A DNA stretch of 64,000 nucleotides from a bacterium (GTDB lineage Bacteria; Desulfobacterota; Binatia; Binatales; Binataceae). Below, piece by piece: positions 8,018-16,836 of the stretch. The stretch is taken from the NCBI GenBank assembly GCA_014896235.1, contig JADBKU010000020.1:1-64000 (forward strand). Direction: 5' to 3'. Position 1 is the stretch's first letter. Each line of letters starts with the position of its first letter. The translations under genes and the position numbers were made by a program. The notes below the pieces were generated by a model. It made no database searches. It had not been told where the DNA came from and saw only the letters and a program-made list of their open reading frames with translations.

Positions 8018-9340
8018 CTAGTTGGCGGCTTCGCCCAAATCCGCGCCGGCCTGCGCGTTTCCCGCCACTGGAGTGAAAGTCACCAGCAGGCGCGACGGCT
8101 GGTTTAGCGGAATCACCGCGAAGCGCGAAACCGCCGCCGTATTGATGGTGATTTTGGCGCCGCCGTTGTCGCTCTGGATATCGGCGTCGCGGAAGATCGA
8201 TTTGTCGAAGGTGATATGCGTCGGCATCGTTGACGCCAGCGTCACCTGCTTGAGGAATATCGTTGTCGTCGCGGAATCGTCGCCCTTGTCGATATGCTCG
8301 TCGTAGGCGACGGGGCCGGTCAGATCGAAAACCACCGAGAGCGGCGGATCAGACGACGACAGACGCACCTTGTTCAGCGTCGCCGGACCGGGATTGTCCG
8401 CCGCCGCCGATTTCGCGCTGAGCGTGGAATTCGCGGCGGTCGCCTTGGCCGGTGTCAGGATCGGCAGTCCGTCGGCGCCGGTGGTCGGGTCGCTTTTCGC
8501 TAGGCTGGCCAAGTCCTCGTGAACCGCGACCTGCTGCTGTTGTTGATCCGGATCGTAACCGCTTTCGGCCAGCACCAGCTTGAACGGATCTTCTTCAGTG
8601 TCGATCGGCTGCTTGAGCTTCTTAAGCTGATCGTTCGCCATCGCGACGTATGGCGTGTTCGGAAAATGCTGCTTCAACGCCGTGAACGCCTGCGCCGCGG
8701 AATATTTCTTGCCCTGCTTTTCGAGCGTCAAACCGAGATCATAAAGGCCTTCGGGCGCGATCGGCGTGTCCGGATAGAGCGCTTCAAGCTCCGCGAACCT
8801 GGATTCGCTGGCGCGGAGATTCGCGCGCTTGTAATAGAACTCGCCAATCAGGAACTCGTGGCGGGCGAGAACTTCGCGGCAGATTGCGATCTGCTCTCCG
8901 GCCAACGAGGCGAAGTCGCTTTCCGGAAAACGCCGCTCGATCGTCTGGAATTCCTCCAGCGCCAGTTCCGTGTGCGTCTGGTCCTGATCGGGCCGGCCGA
9001 TCTGGTCGTAGTGCGACATCGCGAGATAATACGTCGCGATATCGAGATGCTTGCTGGTCGGATGCATCCGGAGGAAGTCGTTGAAAGCGCCGACCGCCTC
9101 CGCGTAGTTGTGGTCCTTATAATAAGCCAAGCCGATATTAAGCTCGGCTTCTTCGGCATATGGGCTGAAGGGATATTCGTCGATCAGTTTCTGATAGTCG
9201 TCGATCGCAGGCTTGTAGAAATGCTGCGTGTATTCGTCGGTAGCTTTGACGTAATAATTTTCGCTCGACGGTTGCTTGCGCGCGGAGCATCCCGCCGCCA
9301 GAAAGGCGACCGCGATTAAAATCGCAACGCAGCGTTTCAT
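8018..9340 (-). CDS. bamD: Outer-membrane assembly lipoprotein BamD with C-terminal AMIN-like extension
   Basis: 440 residues. A lipoprotein signal ends LAAGC (Cys18). Residues about 25-245 are TPR-like repeats typical of BamD/ComL (YQKLIDEYPFSPYAEEA, FLRMHPTSKHLDIATYYLAM, YDLGLTLEKQGK), which scaffold BamA and its partners on the inner face of the outer membrane. After about residue 265 the protein continues for some 175 residues, well past the usual 240-280: a low-complexity linker and then a beta-rich block (LSVVFDLTGPVAYDEHI ... SRLLVTFTPV) that looks like an AMIN-type peptidoglycan/envelope domain. Downstream of trmB with a 61-base gap on the same strand. Confidence 0.8.
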   Translation of the reverse strand: MKRCVAILIAVAFLAAGCSARKQPSSENYYVKATDEYTQHFYKPAIDDYQKLIDEYPFSPYAEEAELNIGLAYYKDHNYAEAVGAFNDFLRMHPTSKHLDIATYYLAMSHYDQIGRPDQDQTHTELALEEFQTIERRFPESDFASLAGEQIAICREVLARHEFLIGEFYYKRANLRASESRFAELEALYPDTPIAPEGLYDLGLTLEKQGKKYSAAQAFTALKQHFPNTPYVAMANDQLKKLKQPIDTEEDPFKLVLAESGYDPDQQQQQVAVHEDLASLAKSDPTTGADGLPILTPAKATAANSTLSAKSAAADNPGPATLNKVRLSSSDPPLSVVFDLTGPVAYDEHIDKGDDSATTTIFLKQVTLASTMPTHITFDKSIFRDADIQSDNGGAKITINTAAVSRFAVIPLNQPSRLLVTFTPVAGNAQAGADLGEAAN

Positions 9341-9401
9341 AGACAGCCTAAGAAAAGTTAGACGCGGCTCGAATTCAAGACAAGCGATGCGTCACGACAT
9401 C

Positions 9402-10049
9402 TTATCCTATGCAACCGGCCACGTAAAAGGCCCCGGCGTGGACGGCGCGGCCCTGCGCCCGGAATTTCATCGCAAAGCCGGTCAACTCCGCGCCCGGCGC
9501 CGTGCTGTCGACCCGCACGAATCCGGCCGCGCCGAGCGTAGAGAAGATCGCTTCGGCGTAATCGGCGACATCGGTGGCGACATAGAGCGGCGCGCCAAGC
9601 CGCAGCGTGCGTCTGAGGCCGGCGGCGAAGGCCGGCGCGAACAGGCGATGCTTGACGTGGCGCTCCTTGGGCCACGGGTCGGGGAAGTAGATGTGATAAG
9701 CGGCGACGCTGGCGTCCGGCAGCATCAGGTTGACGAGCGGACGGGCGTCCATCCGCGCCACGCGCAGATTTTCGAGTCCGGCGCGTCCGGCGCGGATCGC
9801 CATCAGTTGCGCGATCGTTCCCGCCAGTTCGACCGCGAGGAAATTGCGTTCAGGATGCGCCGCGGCGCGCGCGATTATGAAATCGCCGCGGCCGGCGCCC
9901 AATTCGACTTCGAGCGGCGCTTCGCGCGCGAACAGCGCGCGCGGTTCGATGGTGAAATAGCCGCCGTCGTTGGGAACCATCACGCGCGCCGCAGCGGCGA
10001 GCCGCTCCGCGCCGGTCCAGACGCGCGATCCCTTGCGAATTCGTGACAT
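9402..10049 (-). CDS. trmB: tRNA (guanine-N7)-methyltransferase TrmB
   Basis: Forms m7G46 in the tRNA variable loop using SAM. 215 residues, normal for the family. Seen: SAM-binding motif I VELGAGRGDFI (about 48-58), AVELAGTIAQ, the family hallmark YFPDPWPKERHVKHR (about 120-134), and a C-terminal TGFAMKFRAQGR in place of the usual T.fE.k. segment. It precedes bamD on the same strand. Confidence 0.92.
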   Translation of the reverse strand: MSRIRKGSRVWTGAERLAAAARVMVPNDGGYFTIEPRALFAREAPLEVELGAGRGDFIIARAAAHPERNFLAVELAGTIAQLMAIRAGRAGLENLRVARMDARPLVNLMLPDASVAAYHIYFPDPWPKERHVKHRLFAPAFAAGLRRTLRLGAPLYVATDVADYAEAIFSTLGAAGFVRVDSTAPGAELTGFAMKFRAQGRAVHAGAFYVAGCIG

Positions 10050-10148
10050 CGGATACGTTGCGGCGGCGCCGATTGGCGCCGCCCGCCGCGCAATTCTAGC
10101 GGATTCGCCGTGCGCGCGGGACTGCGCCGACGCTTCATGACCCGCAGC

Positions 10149-11591
10149 TCAATCGGGGCGTTTCAGAAACTCGTCAATACGCGCGATCAGCGGTTTCAGG
10201 TCGGTGTTGTCGACCAGCGCGCTCGCCATCCGCACCGGATCGCCGAAGAAGAAGCGCTCGTACAGCGTCTGCCGGCCGCCGAAAGAACTGCCGACGGCGT
10301 CCCACGCCAGGCGATAGAGCGCGACACGATCGCGCGCGAGCGCGCCGGCCGTGGCGAGATAGCGTTCGAGGTCGGGCAGGAGCGGGCTTTGAAAATCCGC
10401 GTCGGACGGCGCCGCCATCAGGCTCGACGACGAGTTGAGCTGGATTATCTCGGCCAGCCGCGGATAGACGCGCGGAAACAGATTGCGCGCGGTGTCGAGC
10501 GGCGGTCGCGCCGGCATCCATTCGCCCCATCGATCGGGCGCGGCGTCGGCCTCGGCGGCGCGCAGGCAGGCGCGCATCGTTTCCATCGCGATAATCATCT
10601 CCGCGAGCCGTTCGCGCACGTGCTGCAGGCTCATCGCGTCGCTGACCTCCGCGATCTTGGCCGCAAGGCCTAGCATGAATTCGCTCTTGACCGCGTTTTT
10701 GACGACCACCTGATGCATCATGTTGACGACCGCGCCGGTATCGGCGTAGAGCGCGTTGGCGCGCGCGACGTCGCCGCACAGGAACACGCGCTCCCACGGC
10801 ACGACGACATTGTCGAAAATGACCACGCAGTCCATCTCTTCGAAGCGCGTGGCGAGCGGCGCGTCGAAGCGCGAGCGGCCGGGATCGAACGAATCGCGGC
10901 AGATGAAGCGCAAACCTTTGGCGTTGCAGTTGATCGCGAAAGCGAGTGCGAACGGTTCAGCCGCCGGCTCCTGCTTCAGCACGGTCGAGGGAAAGACCAG
11001 CAGTTCCTCCGCGAGCGGCCCGAGCGTCGCCAGCATCCGGCAGCCGTTGACGACGATGCCGTCGGCCTGGCGATCGACCAGCTTGAGCGCGAGATCGGCG
11101 TCGGTTTGTCCCGCCCAGCCCGCCGCCCGGCTGGCGCGCGGATTGAGCAGGGTATGCGTCGCGCACCAGTCGTGTTTGCGCGCTTCGCGATAGTAAGCGA
11201 CGATGTTCGCGCCGAAACGCGGGTCGCTGGCCGCGAAGAATTCGTGCGCCGCCGCCATCGCGGCGATGCTCGCGTTGAGGTAATCGGGCGAACGCCCCAT
11301 CATCCCGCCGCTGAATTCCGCCCAGCGCCGGAACATCCGCGATCGTTTGCGCACGTCCTCGGCGCTGCGCGGCTGGATGAACGACAAGCCCGCGCGATCG
11401 CCGTCCTCGGTCTTGTAGGTCATCGCTTCCGGCGCTTCCATCTGCAGGTCGTAAAGCGAGGCGAGCGAGCGCGCGCAGTGGACGAACGCCGGATGGACGG
11501 TCGGATCGCCGGCGCGGGCGCCGCCGATCCAGATTTCCGCGCCGAGTTTGCGGATGGCGCTGAGAAAATTATTGCCCGACCGCGCGCCCAT
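10149..11591 (-). CDS. hpaB: 4-hydroxyphenylacetate 3-monooxygenase oxygenase component (HpaB family)
   Basis: FADH2-dependent aromatic ortho-hydroxylase of 480 residues, the usual HpaB length. Family segments seen: an N-terminal FLSAIRKLGAEIWIGG, FIQPRSAEDVRKRSRMF, the substrate/FAD loop RFEEMDCVVIFDNVVVPWERVF, and a C-terminal GGRQTLYERFFFGDP. A longer frame through 12386 is a shadow; the ATG at 11591 overlaps the TGA of the upstream aldolase by one base (TGATG), so translation is coupled. No HpaC flavin reductase is present nearby, so reduced flavin must come from elsewhere. The exact phenol substrate is not proven by sequence. Confidence 0.85.
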   Translation of the reverse strand: MGARSGNNFLSAIRKLGAEIWIGGARAGDPTVHPAFVHCARSLASLYDLQMEAPEAMTYKTEDGDRAGLSFIQPRSAEDVRKRSRMFRRWAEFSGGMMGRSPDYLNASIAAMAAAHEFFAASDPRFGANIVAYYREARKHDWCATHTLLNPRASRAAGWAGQTDADLALKLVDRQADGIVVNGCRMLATLGPLAEELLVFPSTVLKQEPAAEPFALAFAINCNAKGLRFICRDSFDPGRSRFDAPLATRFEEMDCVVIFDNVVVPWERVFLCGDVARANALYADTGAVVNMMHQVVVKNAVKSEFMLGLAAKIAEVSDAMSLQHVRERLAEMIIAMETMRACLRAAEADAAPDRWGEWMPARPPLDTARNLFPRVYPRLAEIIQLNSSSSLMAAPSDADFQSPLLPDLERYLATAGALARDRVALYRLAWDAVGSSFGGRQTLYERFFFGDPVRMASALVDNTDLKPLIARIDEFLKRPD

Positions 11592-12478
11592 CAGAGGATT
11601 TCCTTGAGCGCGGGCAGGCGGCGCCGAATCAAATCGGCGGCGTTTTCCGGCGCCATGTAGGGCGGCCGCGCCGGTCCCATCTCGATTCCGGTCGCGACCG
11701 TGGCGGTGACTTTGGTCGTGCCCAGATGGCCGAGCGCTTCCTCGCCGCCGCGCGGGAAGCAGCGGTTGAGCCGGCGCTGGATTTCCTGCGCGCGTTTGTA
11801 GTCGCCCGCCTCGAACGCTTTGAGCAGCGCGGCCGCCGCCGGCACGGCGAAGATATTGATAAAGCCGCCGGCGGCGCCGAGCAGCAGTCCGGTCATCAGC
11901 GCGCGGAAGGTGTTGTAGATTTCGATCCGTCCATCGATTTGGTCGTACAGCTCCTCCAGATGCTGCAGGTCGGTGAGCACTTCCTTCATCGCGATTACGT
12001 TGGGGATTGTCGCGAGTTTTCCCGCGAAGCGCGGCGTAATCGTGAATTTGCTCAGGGCCGGGTTGTGGTAGATGACGACCGGCAGGTCGCCCGCCTCCGA
12101 GACCATCCGGAAGTGCCGCTCGACTTCCAGTTCGCCGCAGCGCCAGTAGTACGGTGGAATCACCTGCTGCGCGTCGAAGCCGAGGCGCGCGGCGAGTTTG
12201 GCGTAATGCAGGGTTTCGAGCGTGGTCGCGCCCGAAGTCATCGCGACCGCCGTGGCGCCTTTGCGCTTGCGCGTCTCCTCGATCGTCACTTCCCAGGCGC
12301 GCACGCGCTCGGCTTCGCTCAGATGGAGAAACTCGCCGATACTGGGCGTCGCGACGATGCCGTCGGCGCCGTTGTCGAGCGCCCATCGGGTTTCCGCCCG
12401 CAGCGCCGCTTCGTTGAGCCGGTAGTCGTCGTGGAACGGCGTCACCAGCATCGCGAGAATTCCATGAATCACTTTCAT
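11591..12478 (-). CDS. DapA-family class I aldolase/lyase in the aromatic operon
   Basis: TIM-barrel lyase of 295 residues. The DapA superfamily signatures are present: SIGEFLHLSEAER (usual GTTGE region), VVIYHNPALS with the catalytic Tyr, and NVIAMKEV with the Schiff-base Lys. It sits between hpaD (30-base gap) and hpaB (1-base overlap), so it very likely acts on a pyruvate-like or 2-oxo acid product of ring cleavage rather than in lysine synthesis. Relatives in aromatic pathways include hydratase-aldolases. The G-T-T-G-E oxyanion motif reads PSIGE here, which points away from true DapA. Confidence 0.75.
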   Translation of the reverse strand: MKVIHGILAMLVTPFHDDYRLNEAALRAETRWALDNGADGIVATPSIGEFLHLSEAERVRAWEVTIEETRKRKGATAVAMTSGATTLETLHYAKLAARLGFDAQQVIPPYYWRCGELEVERHFRMVSEAGDLPVVIYHNPALSKFTITPRFAGKLATIPNVIAMKEVLTDLQHLEELYDQIDGRIEIYNTFRALMTGLLLGAAGGFINIFAVPAAAALLKAFEAGDYKRAQEIQRRLNRCFPRGGEEALGHLGTTKVTATVATGIEMGPARPPYMAPENAADLIRRRLPALKEIL

Positions 12479-12508
12479 CGTCGTCTCCGATGTGAATGAA
12501 CGATTGTT

Positions 12509-13420
12509 TCAGGCGCGCCGCGCGGCGCCGGCGCGAATCGGCTCGTCCTCGGGACGCGCAAAATAAACGATCGCCTGGCCGGTGCCGAGCGCCGCCTCAT
12601 AGCGGCCAAACTGCTCGCCGCTCCAGTCCCAGTCCGCGCCGCCCAGCGCCCCCGCCATCATCAGGTAATGCGAGAAACGTCCCTCCGGCGAGCATAGCGT
12701 ACGGAACTCGGCGGCGGACGCGAGGATCGCATCGTGCCGTCCCTGCGCCATCCATTCGAGAATCCGCTCGTCGTACATCCGGTTGGCGAGCGAGCTGATG
12801 TCGTCCGGCGACGCCGACGCGCGAATCCGCGCATGGTCGAGGTCCCAGAACCGATGCGACAGGCCGCCCGCGGCGACCAGCACGACGCGGCGCGCGCTCC
12901 GTTCGATCGCCGCGCCGATCGCGGCCCCAAAGGCGAGATCATTGGCGATCGAGGCGGTCTGACATACGCTGATCGAGAGCACCCGCCGCGGATTTGGCTC
13001 CGCGTTGAAATAGGACATCACGTTGAGCGTCGGGTAGTGGAGCGGCAGATTGCGATGCGCCGAGGCGAGCACGTGCAGGCCGCGCCCGCGCGCCTCCGCT
13101 TCGATCGCATGGGCGAGTTGCGGATCGCCCGGATAATCGTACGCGAGATCGTGCAGCATCGCTGGCAGTTCTTCGGACGTGTAAACGCCGGCGAGCCGTT
13201 CGTGCGCGTTGAGCACGTAATCGAGCGTCGTGAACCAGTGGGTGTCAAACAACACGAAGGTGTCGAATTCGAGCGGATGCAGCCGTTCGCGCGCCAATCG
13301 CTCCATCGCATCGTAAAAGGTGGTGACGTTGCGGCCCATGTACGCGCGCCGAGCCTCAAGATCCTTGATCATCAGGCGCGGCACATGCGTGGTGAAGATT
13401 GCGGCGGCCACTTCACCCAT
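12509..13420 (-). CDS. hpaD: Class III extradiol ring-cleavage dioxygenase (HpaD/LigB type)
   Basis: Non-haem Fe(II) dioxygenase opening a catechol-type ring next to its hydroxyls. 303 residues. Matches homoprotocatechuate 2,3-dioxygenase of the LigB superfamily: THVPRLM with the first His ligand, FVLFDTHWFTT with the second, AGVYTSEELP, LHYPTLNVMSYF, and GGLSHRFWDLD. The start at 13420 overlaps the end of hpaE by 8 bases. Together with HpaB and HpaE it gives a hydroxylate-cleave-oxidise sequence, which supports assignment to the homoprotocatechuate branch, though a related catechol acid remains possible. Confidence 0.85.
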   Translation of the reverse strand: MGEVAAAIFTTHVPRLMIKDLEARRAYMGRNVTTFYDAMERLARERLHPLEFDTFVLFDTHWFTTLDYVLNAHERLAGVYTSEELPAMLHDLAYDYPGDPQLAHAIEAEARGRGLHVLASAHRNLPLHYPTLNVMSYFNAEPNPRRVLSISVCQTASIANDLAFGAAIGAAIERSARRVVLVAAGGLSHRFWDLDHARIRASASPDDISSLANRMYDERILEWMAQGRHDAILASAAEFRTLCSPEGRFSHYLMMAGALGGADWDWSGEQFGRYEAALGTGQAIVYFARPEDEPIRAGAARRA

Positions 13421-14885
13421 TGGCGTCGTCCTCCGGATAGGTCATGCAGATCAGCTTCGGCTCCGTCCAGAACTCGAGACTGTAGCGCCCGCCCTGGCGG
13501 CCCAATCCGCTTTGGCGCGCGCCGCCGAACGGGGTGCGCAGGTCGCGCAGGAAAAAACTGTTCACCCACACCATCCCGGTCTTGATTCGCTCGCCGACGC
13601 GCAGCGCGCGCTCGGCGCTGCCGGTCCACAGATAGGCCGCTAGGCCGTAGCGGCCGGCGTTGGCCATCGCGATCGCTTCGTCCTCGCCGTCGAAGCGTTC
13701 GACCGTCAGCACGGGGCCGAAAATTTCCTCGCACACCGCATGCGAGTCGGGCGCGACCCGATCGAGCACGACCGGCGGATAGTAGAAGCCGCGCTCCGGC
13801 AGGTCGCGGCGCGGTTCGCCGAGAATTTCAGCGCCGGCCGCGCGCGCCTCCCTGACGAAGCCGTCGACCCGTTCGCGATGGGCGGCCGAAATCAGCGGGC
13901 CGTACTCGGTTTGGTCGTCAAGCGGATCGCCGATTTTGAGCCGGCCGATTTCGTCAAGCAGCAGCGGGATGAAGTCGCCGGCGATTTTGCGCTCGACCAG
14001 CAGGCGCGATCCGGCCACGCAGGATTGGCCCTGGCTGCGGAAAATCGAACGCGCCACGCCGGCCGCCGCGCGTTTCAGACCCGCGTCGGCGAAAACCAGA
14101 TTGGGAGATTTGCCGCCCAGCTCCAGCGTCACCCGTTTCAACGATTCCGCCGCCGCGGCCATCACGCGCCGTCCGGTCGCGACGCCGCCTGTGAACGCGA
14201 CGCCGTCGACGCCCGGATGGCCAACCAGCGCCGCGCCGGCGGCGCCCTGTCCGGGCACGATATTGAGCACGCCCGCGGGCAGGCCGGCGGCATTGGCAAT
14301 TTCGCCCAGAGCGATCGAGGTGAGCGGCGCCAGCTCCGACGGTTTCAGCACGCAGCAATTGCCGGCGGCGAGGCACGGTCCGAGGTTCCACGTGCCGAGC
14401 ATCAGCGGCGAGTTCCAGGGAATGATTATCGCGCCGACGCCCAGCGGCGCGCGCGCGGTGACGTTGACCAGCCGCAGGTCAGCGCCGAGGAATTTGGCCG
14501 CCCCGAAGCTCGCCTCCTGCGTCCAGGTTTCGGCCTGCGCGGCGAAAAAGCGGATGTTGCGGGCGGCGCGGGCGATATCGTGATTGACGCATTCGCTGAC
14601 CGGCTTGCCGACGTCGCGCGCTTCGAGCAGGCCGAGATCGCGCGCGCGCTTTTCAATTTCGTCGGCAAGGCGGTTCAGGATTTTGCCGCGCGCTTCGGCG
14701 CTCATCCGCGGCCACGGCCCGTGGTCGGCGGCGGCGCGGGCGGCGGCCACCGCGCGATCGATGTCGTCGGCGCCGGCGTCGGCGATTTCGGCCAGCGCCG
14801 CCTCGGTCCCGGGTTCGATATCGGCGAAACGCCGGCCGCCGTGCGCTTCTTCATAGCGTCCGTTGATAAATAGCCTGGTTTCCAT
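13413..14885 (-). CDS. hpaE: Aldehyde dehydrogenase, HpaE/2-hydroxymuconic semialdehyde type
   Basis: NAD-dependent oxidation of the ring-cleavage semialdehyde to the dicarboxylic acid. 490 residues with Rossmann and catalytic domains: PWNSP (Asn158), LELGGKSPN (general base Glu255), GQSCVAGSR (nucleophile Cys289), and RDLRTPFGGARQSGLGRQGG followed by SLEFWTE near the C-terminus, which is characteristic of the HpaE/DmpC/XylG subgroup. It is the first gene of the minus-strand operon hpaE-hpaD-dapA-like-hpaB; upstream is a 583-base non-coding gap that should hold the promoter. Confidence 0.87.
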   Translation of the reverse strand: METRLFINGRYEEAHGGRRFADIEPGTEAALAEIADAGADDIDRAVAAARAAADHGPWPRMSAEARGKILNRLADEIEKRARDLGLLEARDVGKPVSECVNHDIARAARNIRFFAAQAETWTQEASFGAAKFLGADLRLVNVTARAPLGVGAIIIPWNSPLMLGTWNLGPCLAAGNCCVLKPSELAPLTSIALGEIANAAGLPAGVLNIVPGQGAAGAALVGHPGVDGVAFTGGVATGRRVMAAAAESLKRVTLELGGKSPNLVFADAGLKRAAAGVARSIFRSQGQSCVAGSRLLVERKIAGDFIPLLLDEIGRLKIGDPLDDQTEYGPLISAAHRERVDGFVREARAAGAEILGEPRRDLPERGFYYPPVVLDRVAPDSHAVCEEIFGPVLTVERFDGEDEAIAMANAGRYGLAAYLWTGSAERALRVGERIKTGMVWVNSFFLRDLRTPFGGARQSGLGRQGGRYSLEFWTEPKLICMTYPEDDANG

Positions 14886-15468
14886 CGCGATTACGCGCCG
14901 CCGCGCCCAACGATCGCAGGCGGGGTCTTCCGCGCGCGGTTCCGTTCCGAAATATAGTGCAACCGGCCGCCCCCAACCAGCAATTACCCTTATGGATTTT
15001 CGCCTGTCGCGGTTAGAGACGCGAATCGCCGTCGCACGACGAGCTTGCCGCGGTACGACCGAAAGAGTTAGCGCCAGTGTAATGTCCCGTAAATAACTGA
15101 TTTAACATGCGAGTTAGAACGGATAGGAAGTGGGTCTATGGGCTGATCAATGTGGTGGTTGAGGCGAGACCCGCCGAGCGCGACTCATTGGCGTGTGCGC
15201 AGCTTGGCGAAAACGACCGTTATCTCCAGGAGCACGGCCGCACGCTACTTCGCCGCCGATGTGCCGGCCGACATCGATACGCCGCAGGCTATCGAATATC
15301 CGAAGACGCTGAGCCATGACCCGAACCGTGAGGTGGCTACGTCGGCCAAGTTGTCTCTGAAACGCCAGACAATGCGGATCGCATATTCAACTGTGAAAGG
15401 CGAATTGATTCCACTGACGCCGGGCTATCCGCCCGCCAATTGACCGCCCTCCGCCGAGGGCTTCGTTC
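14886..15468. other. Non-coding gap upstream of the hpa-like operon
   Basis: Should hold the hpaE promoter. It contains one copy of the MITE/IS-type terminal repeat (15077-15097). Open frames at 15107-15319 and 15150-15443 have no recognisable pattern, and neither has a clear ribosome site; they may be decayed transposon sequence. Confidence 0.5.
15077..15097 (+). repeat. Solo MITE/IS-like terminal repeat
   Basis: The block starts gtgtaatgtcccg and continues aaataac. It matches the two ends of the element at 20569-20720 (shared pattern gtgt..cg.c.cg.aaataa), with three or four differences over 21 bases. No facing partner was found within 15.1-15.5 kb, so it is a solo end or belongs to a degraded element. 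Confidence 0.5.
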
Positions 15469-16635
15469 TTACTCGCCGAGGGCGGCGCGGATCGAATTGT
15501 GAAAATGTTCGAGCGCCGGTTCGTAGCGGCCGTAATAGACCTTGCTTAAGACGCCCGCCTCGAAATTGCGCTGAATCGTCTCGCCGACCTCGAAATCCTG
15601 TTCGACCACGCCCACCAGCAGCTCCATCACCTTGTCCCATCCCGGACCGCCCGGCAGGCCCCAGCGCCGCTCGTACCGATCGGCGGCCGCGCCGGCCGGT
15701 CCCAGCACGTTGATTTCCGTGACCGACTCCGACGGATTGTCGGGCGCGGGATAGATCCGGTACGCCTCCGCATGATCGCTCTGCATCACGAAAACGGTAT
15801 TCGGAAAGAGATTCATCAGAATCGTCGCGTGCGGCAGCAGGTCCCATCGCTCCGGCGGCAGGCCGCGCAATTTCTCGATCGACGTGCGGATTCCGACCAG
15901 CCGATGGCACAGGCCGAACGGATCGAACAGCGCCAGGTTGCGCACGAACATCGGCGCGATCGTCGTGCGATGCAAAAACTTTATATGGTAGGCCTCCCAG
16001 AAAGTGTCGCTGACCAGCTTCCAGTTCATCCGCCGCCGCACGATCCGCCGCTCGCGCAATTCGAAATCCTCCAGCCCATAGGACGCTAAGTCGCGCGCGA
16101 GCTGCTCAAGATGGATATCCAGATCGATCTCGCCGTCCGCGCGCGGCATCACCCACACCATCCCGTAGCGCTCGGCGACGGGAAACCGGATCAGGCCGTG
16201 GGTTTCGCGGTCTAGATGCGCGAAGCCGAAATCGTCGGGAATCGCGCGCAAGCGGCCCTCCGTATCGTAGCTCCACGAATGATACGGGCAGACGAAACGC
16301 GCGCCCGCCCGGCCGCATCCCTGGGCAAGGCGCGAACCGCGATGGCGGCAGATGTTGGCGAAGGCGCGCAAGGCGCCGTCCTCGCCGCGCACGACCAACA
16401 GGGGCGTCGGACCGAGTTCGTCGGTAAAGTAGTCGCCCGGATTGCGCACCTGCGCGCTGAAACCGGCGACCAGCGGAAAATCGTGGAAAAGCGTGGCGCG
16501 CTCGCGCTCCGCCCATTCGCGCGACGTGTACACCGCCGGATTATTGCGCGTGAACGATTCGGTCAGCGGCGGGCGTCCGGCGTCGATCGCCGTGAACGCC
16601 GCTTCGATCAGCCGCACCTGCGTTGCGTGTTCCAT
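15469..16635 (-). CDS. Rieske-type aromatic ring-hydroxylating oxygenase, alpha subunit
   Basis: 388 residues. Rieske [2Fe-2S] site CRH (Cys96, His98) and CPYH (Cys116, His119), then the mononuclear iron site DTFWEAYHIKFLH (His217, His222, bridging Asp210). These are the hallmarks of ring-hydroxylating oxygenase alpha subunits; the enzyme needs a ferredoxin and reductase, none of which is adjacent. No beta-subunit gene follows, so it probably forms an alpha-only oxygenase, possibly an O-demethylase or a hydroxylase. It lies upstream of the hpa-like operon on the same strand but 583 bases away, so a functional link is only suggested. Confidence 0.87.
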   Translation of the reverse strand: MEHATQVRLIEAAFTAIDAGRPPLTESFTRNNPAVYTSREWAERERATLFHDFPLVAGFSAQVRNPGDYFTDELGPTPLLVVRGEDGALRAFANICRHRGSRLAQGCGRAGARFVCPYHSWSYDTEGRLRAIPDDFGFAHLDRETHGLIRFPVAERYGMVWVMPRADGEIDLDIHLEQLARDLASYGLEDFELRERRIVRRRMNWKLVSDTFWEAYHIKFLHRTTIAPMFVRNLALFDPFGLCHRLVGIRTSIEKLRGLPPERWDLLPHATILMNLFPNTVFVMQSDHAEAYRIYPAPDNPSESVTEINVLGPAGAAADRYERRWGLPGGPGWDKVMELLVGVVEQDFEVGETIQRNFEAGVLSKVYYGRYEPALEHFHNSIRAALGE

Positions 16636-16836
16636 CGCAGGTCGATTCTAGCTTGCGTTATCCGCTGAGGTAATCAATCGCTGCGAATGGCGATCGAGAA
16701 AAAGCGGCGCATCATGACTGGCTTGGATTCTTCCAGCGGAGCCGGCGAGTCGCGCCAGGTAATCCGCAACCGCTCCGATCCGCTTGCGGATGCCGCGGCC
16801 GTCGGAGATGCGCCGGGCGCGATTAAGCGCCGGCGA

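Noticed and set aside
11592-12386. 745-codon minus-strand frame joining hpaB with upstream DNA
   Set aside because: The part above 11591 is an out-of-frame shadow of the DapA-like gene; HpaB homology starts at MGARSGNN, at the ATG overlapping the previous stop.
15107-15443. Overlapping open frames as possible transposase remnants
   Set aside because: Neither frame contains a recognisable transposase motif or ribosome site; kept only as a non-coding note.
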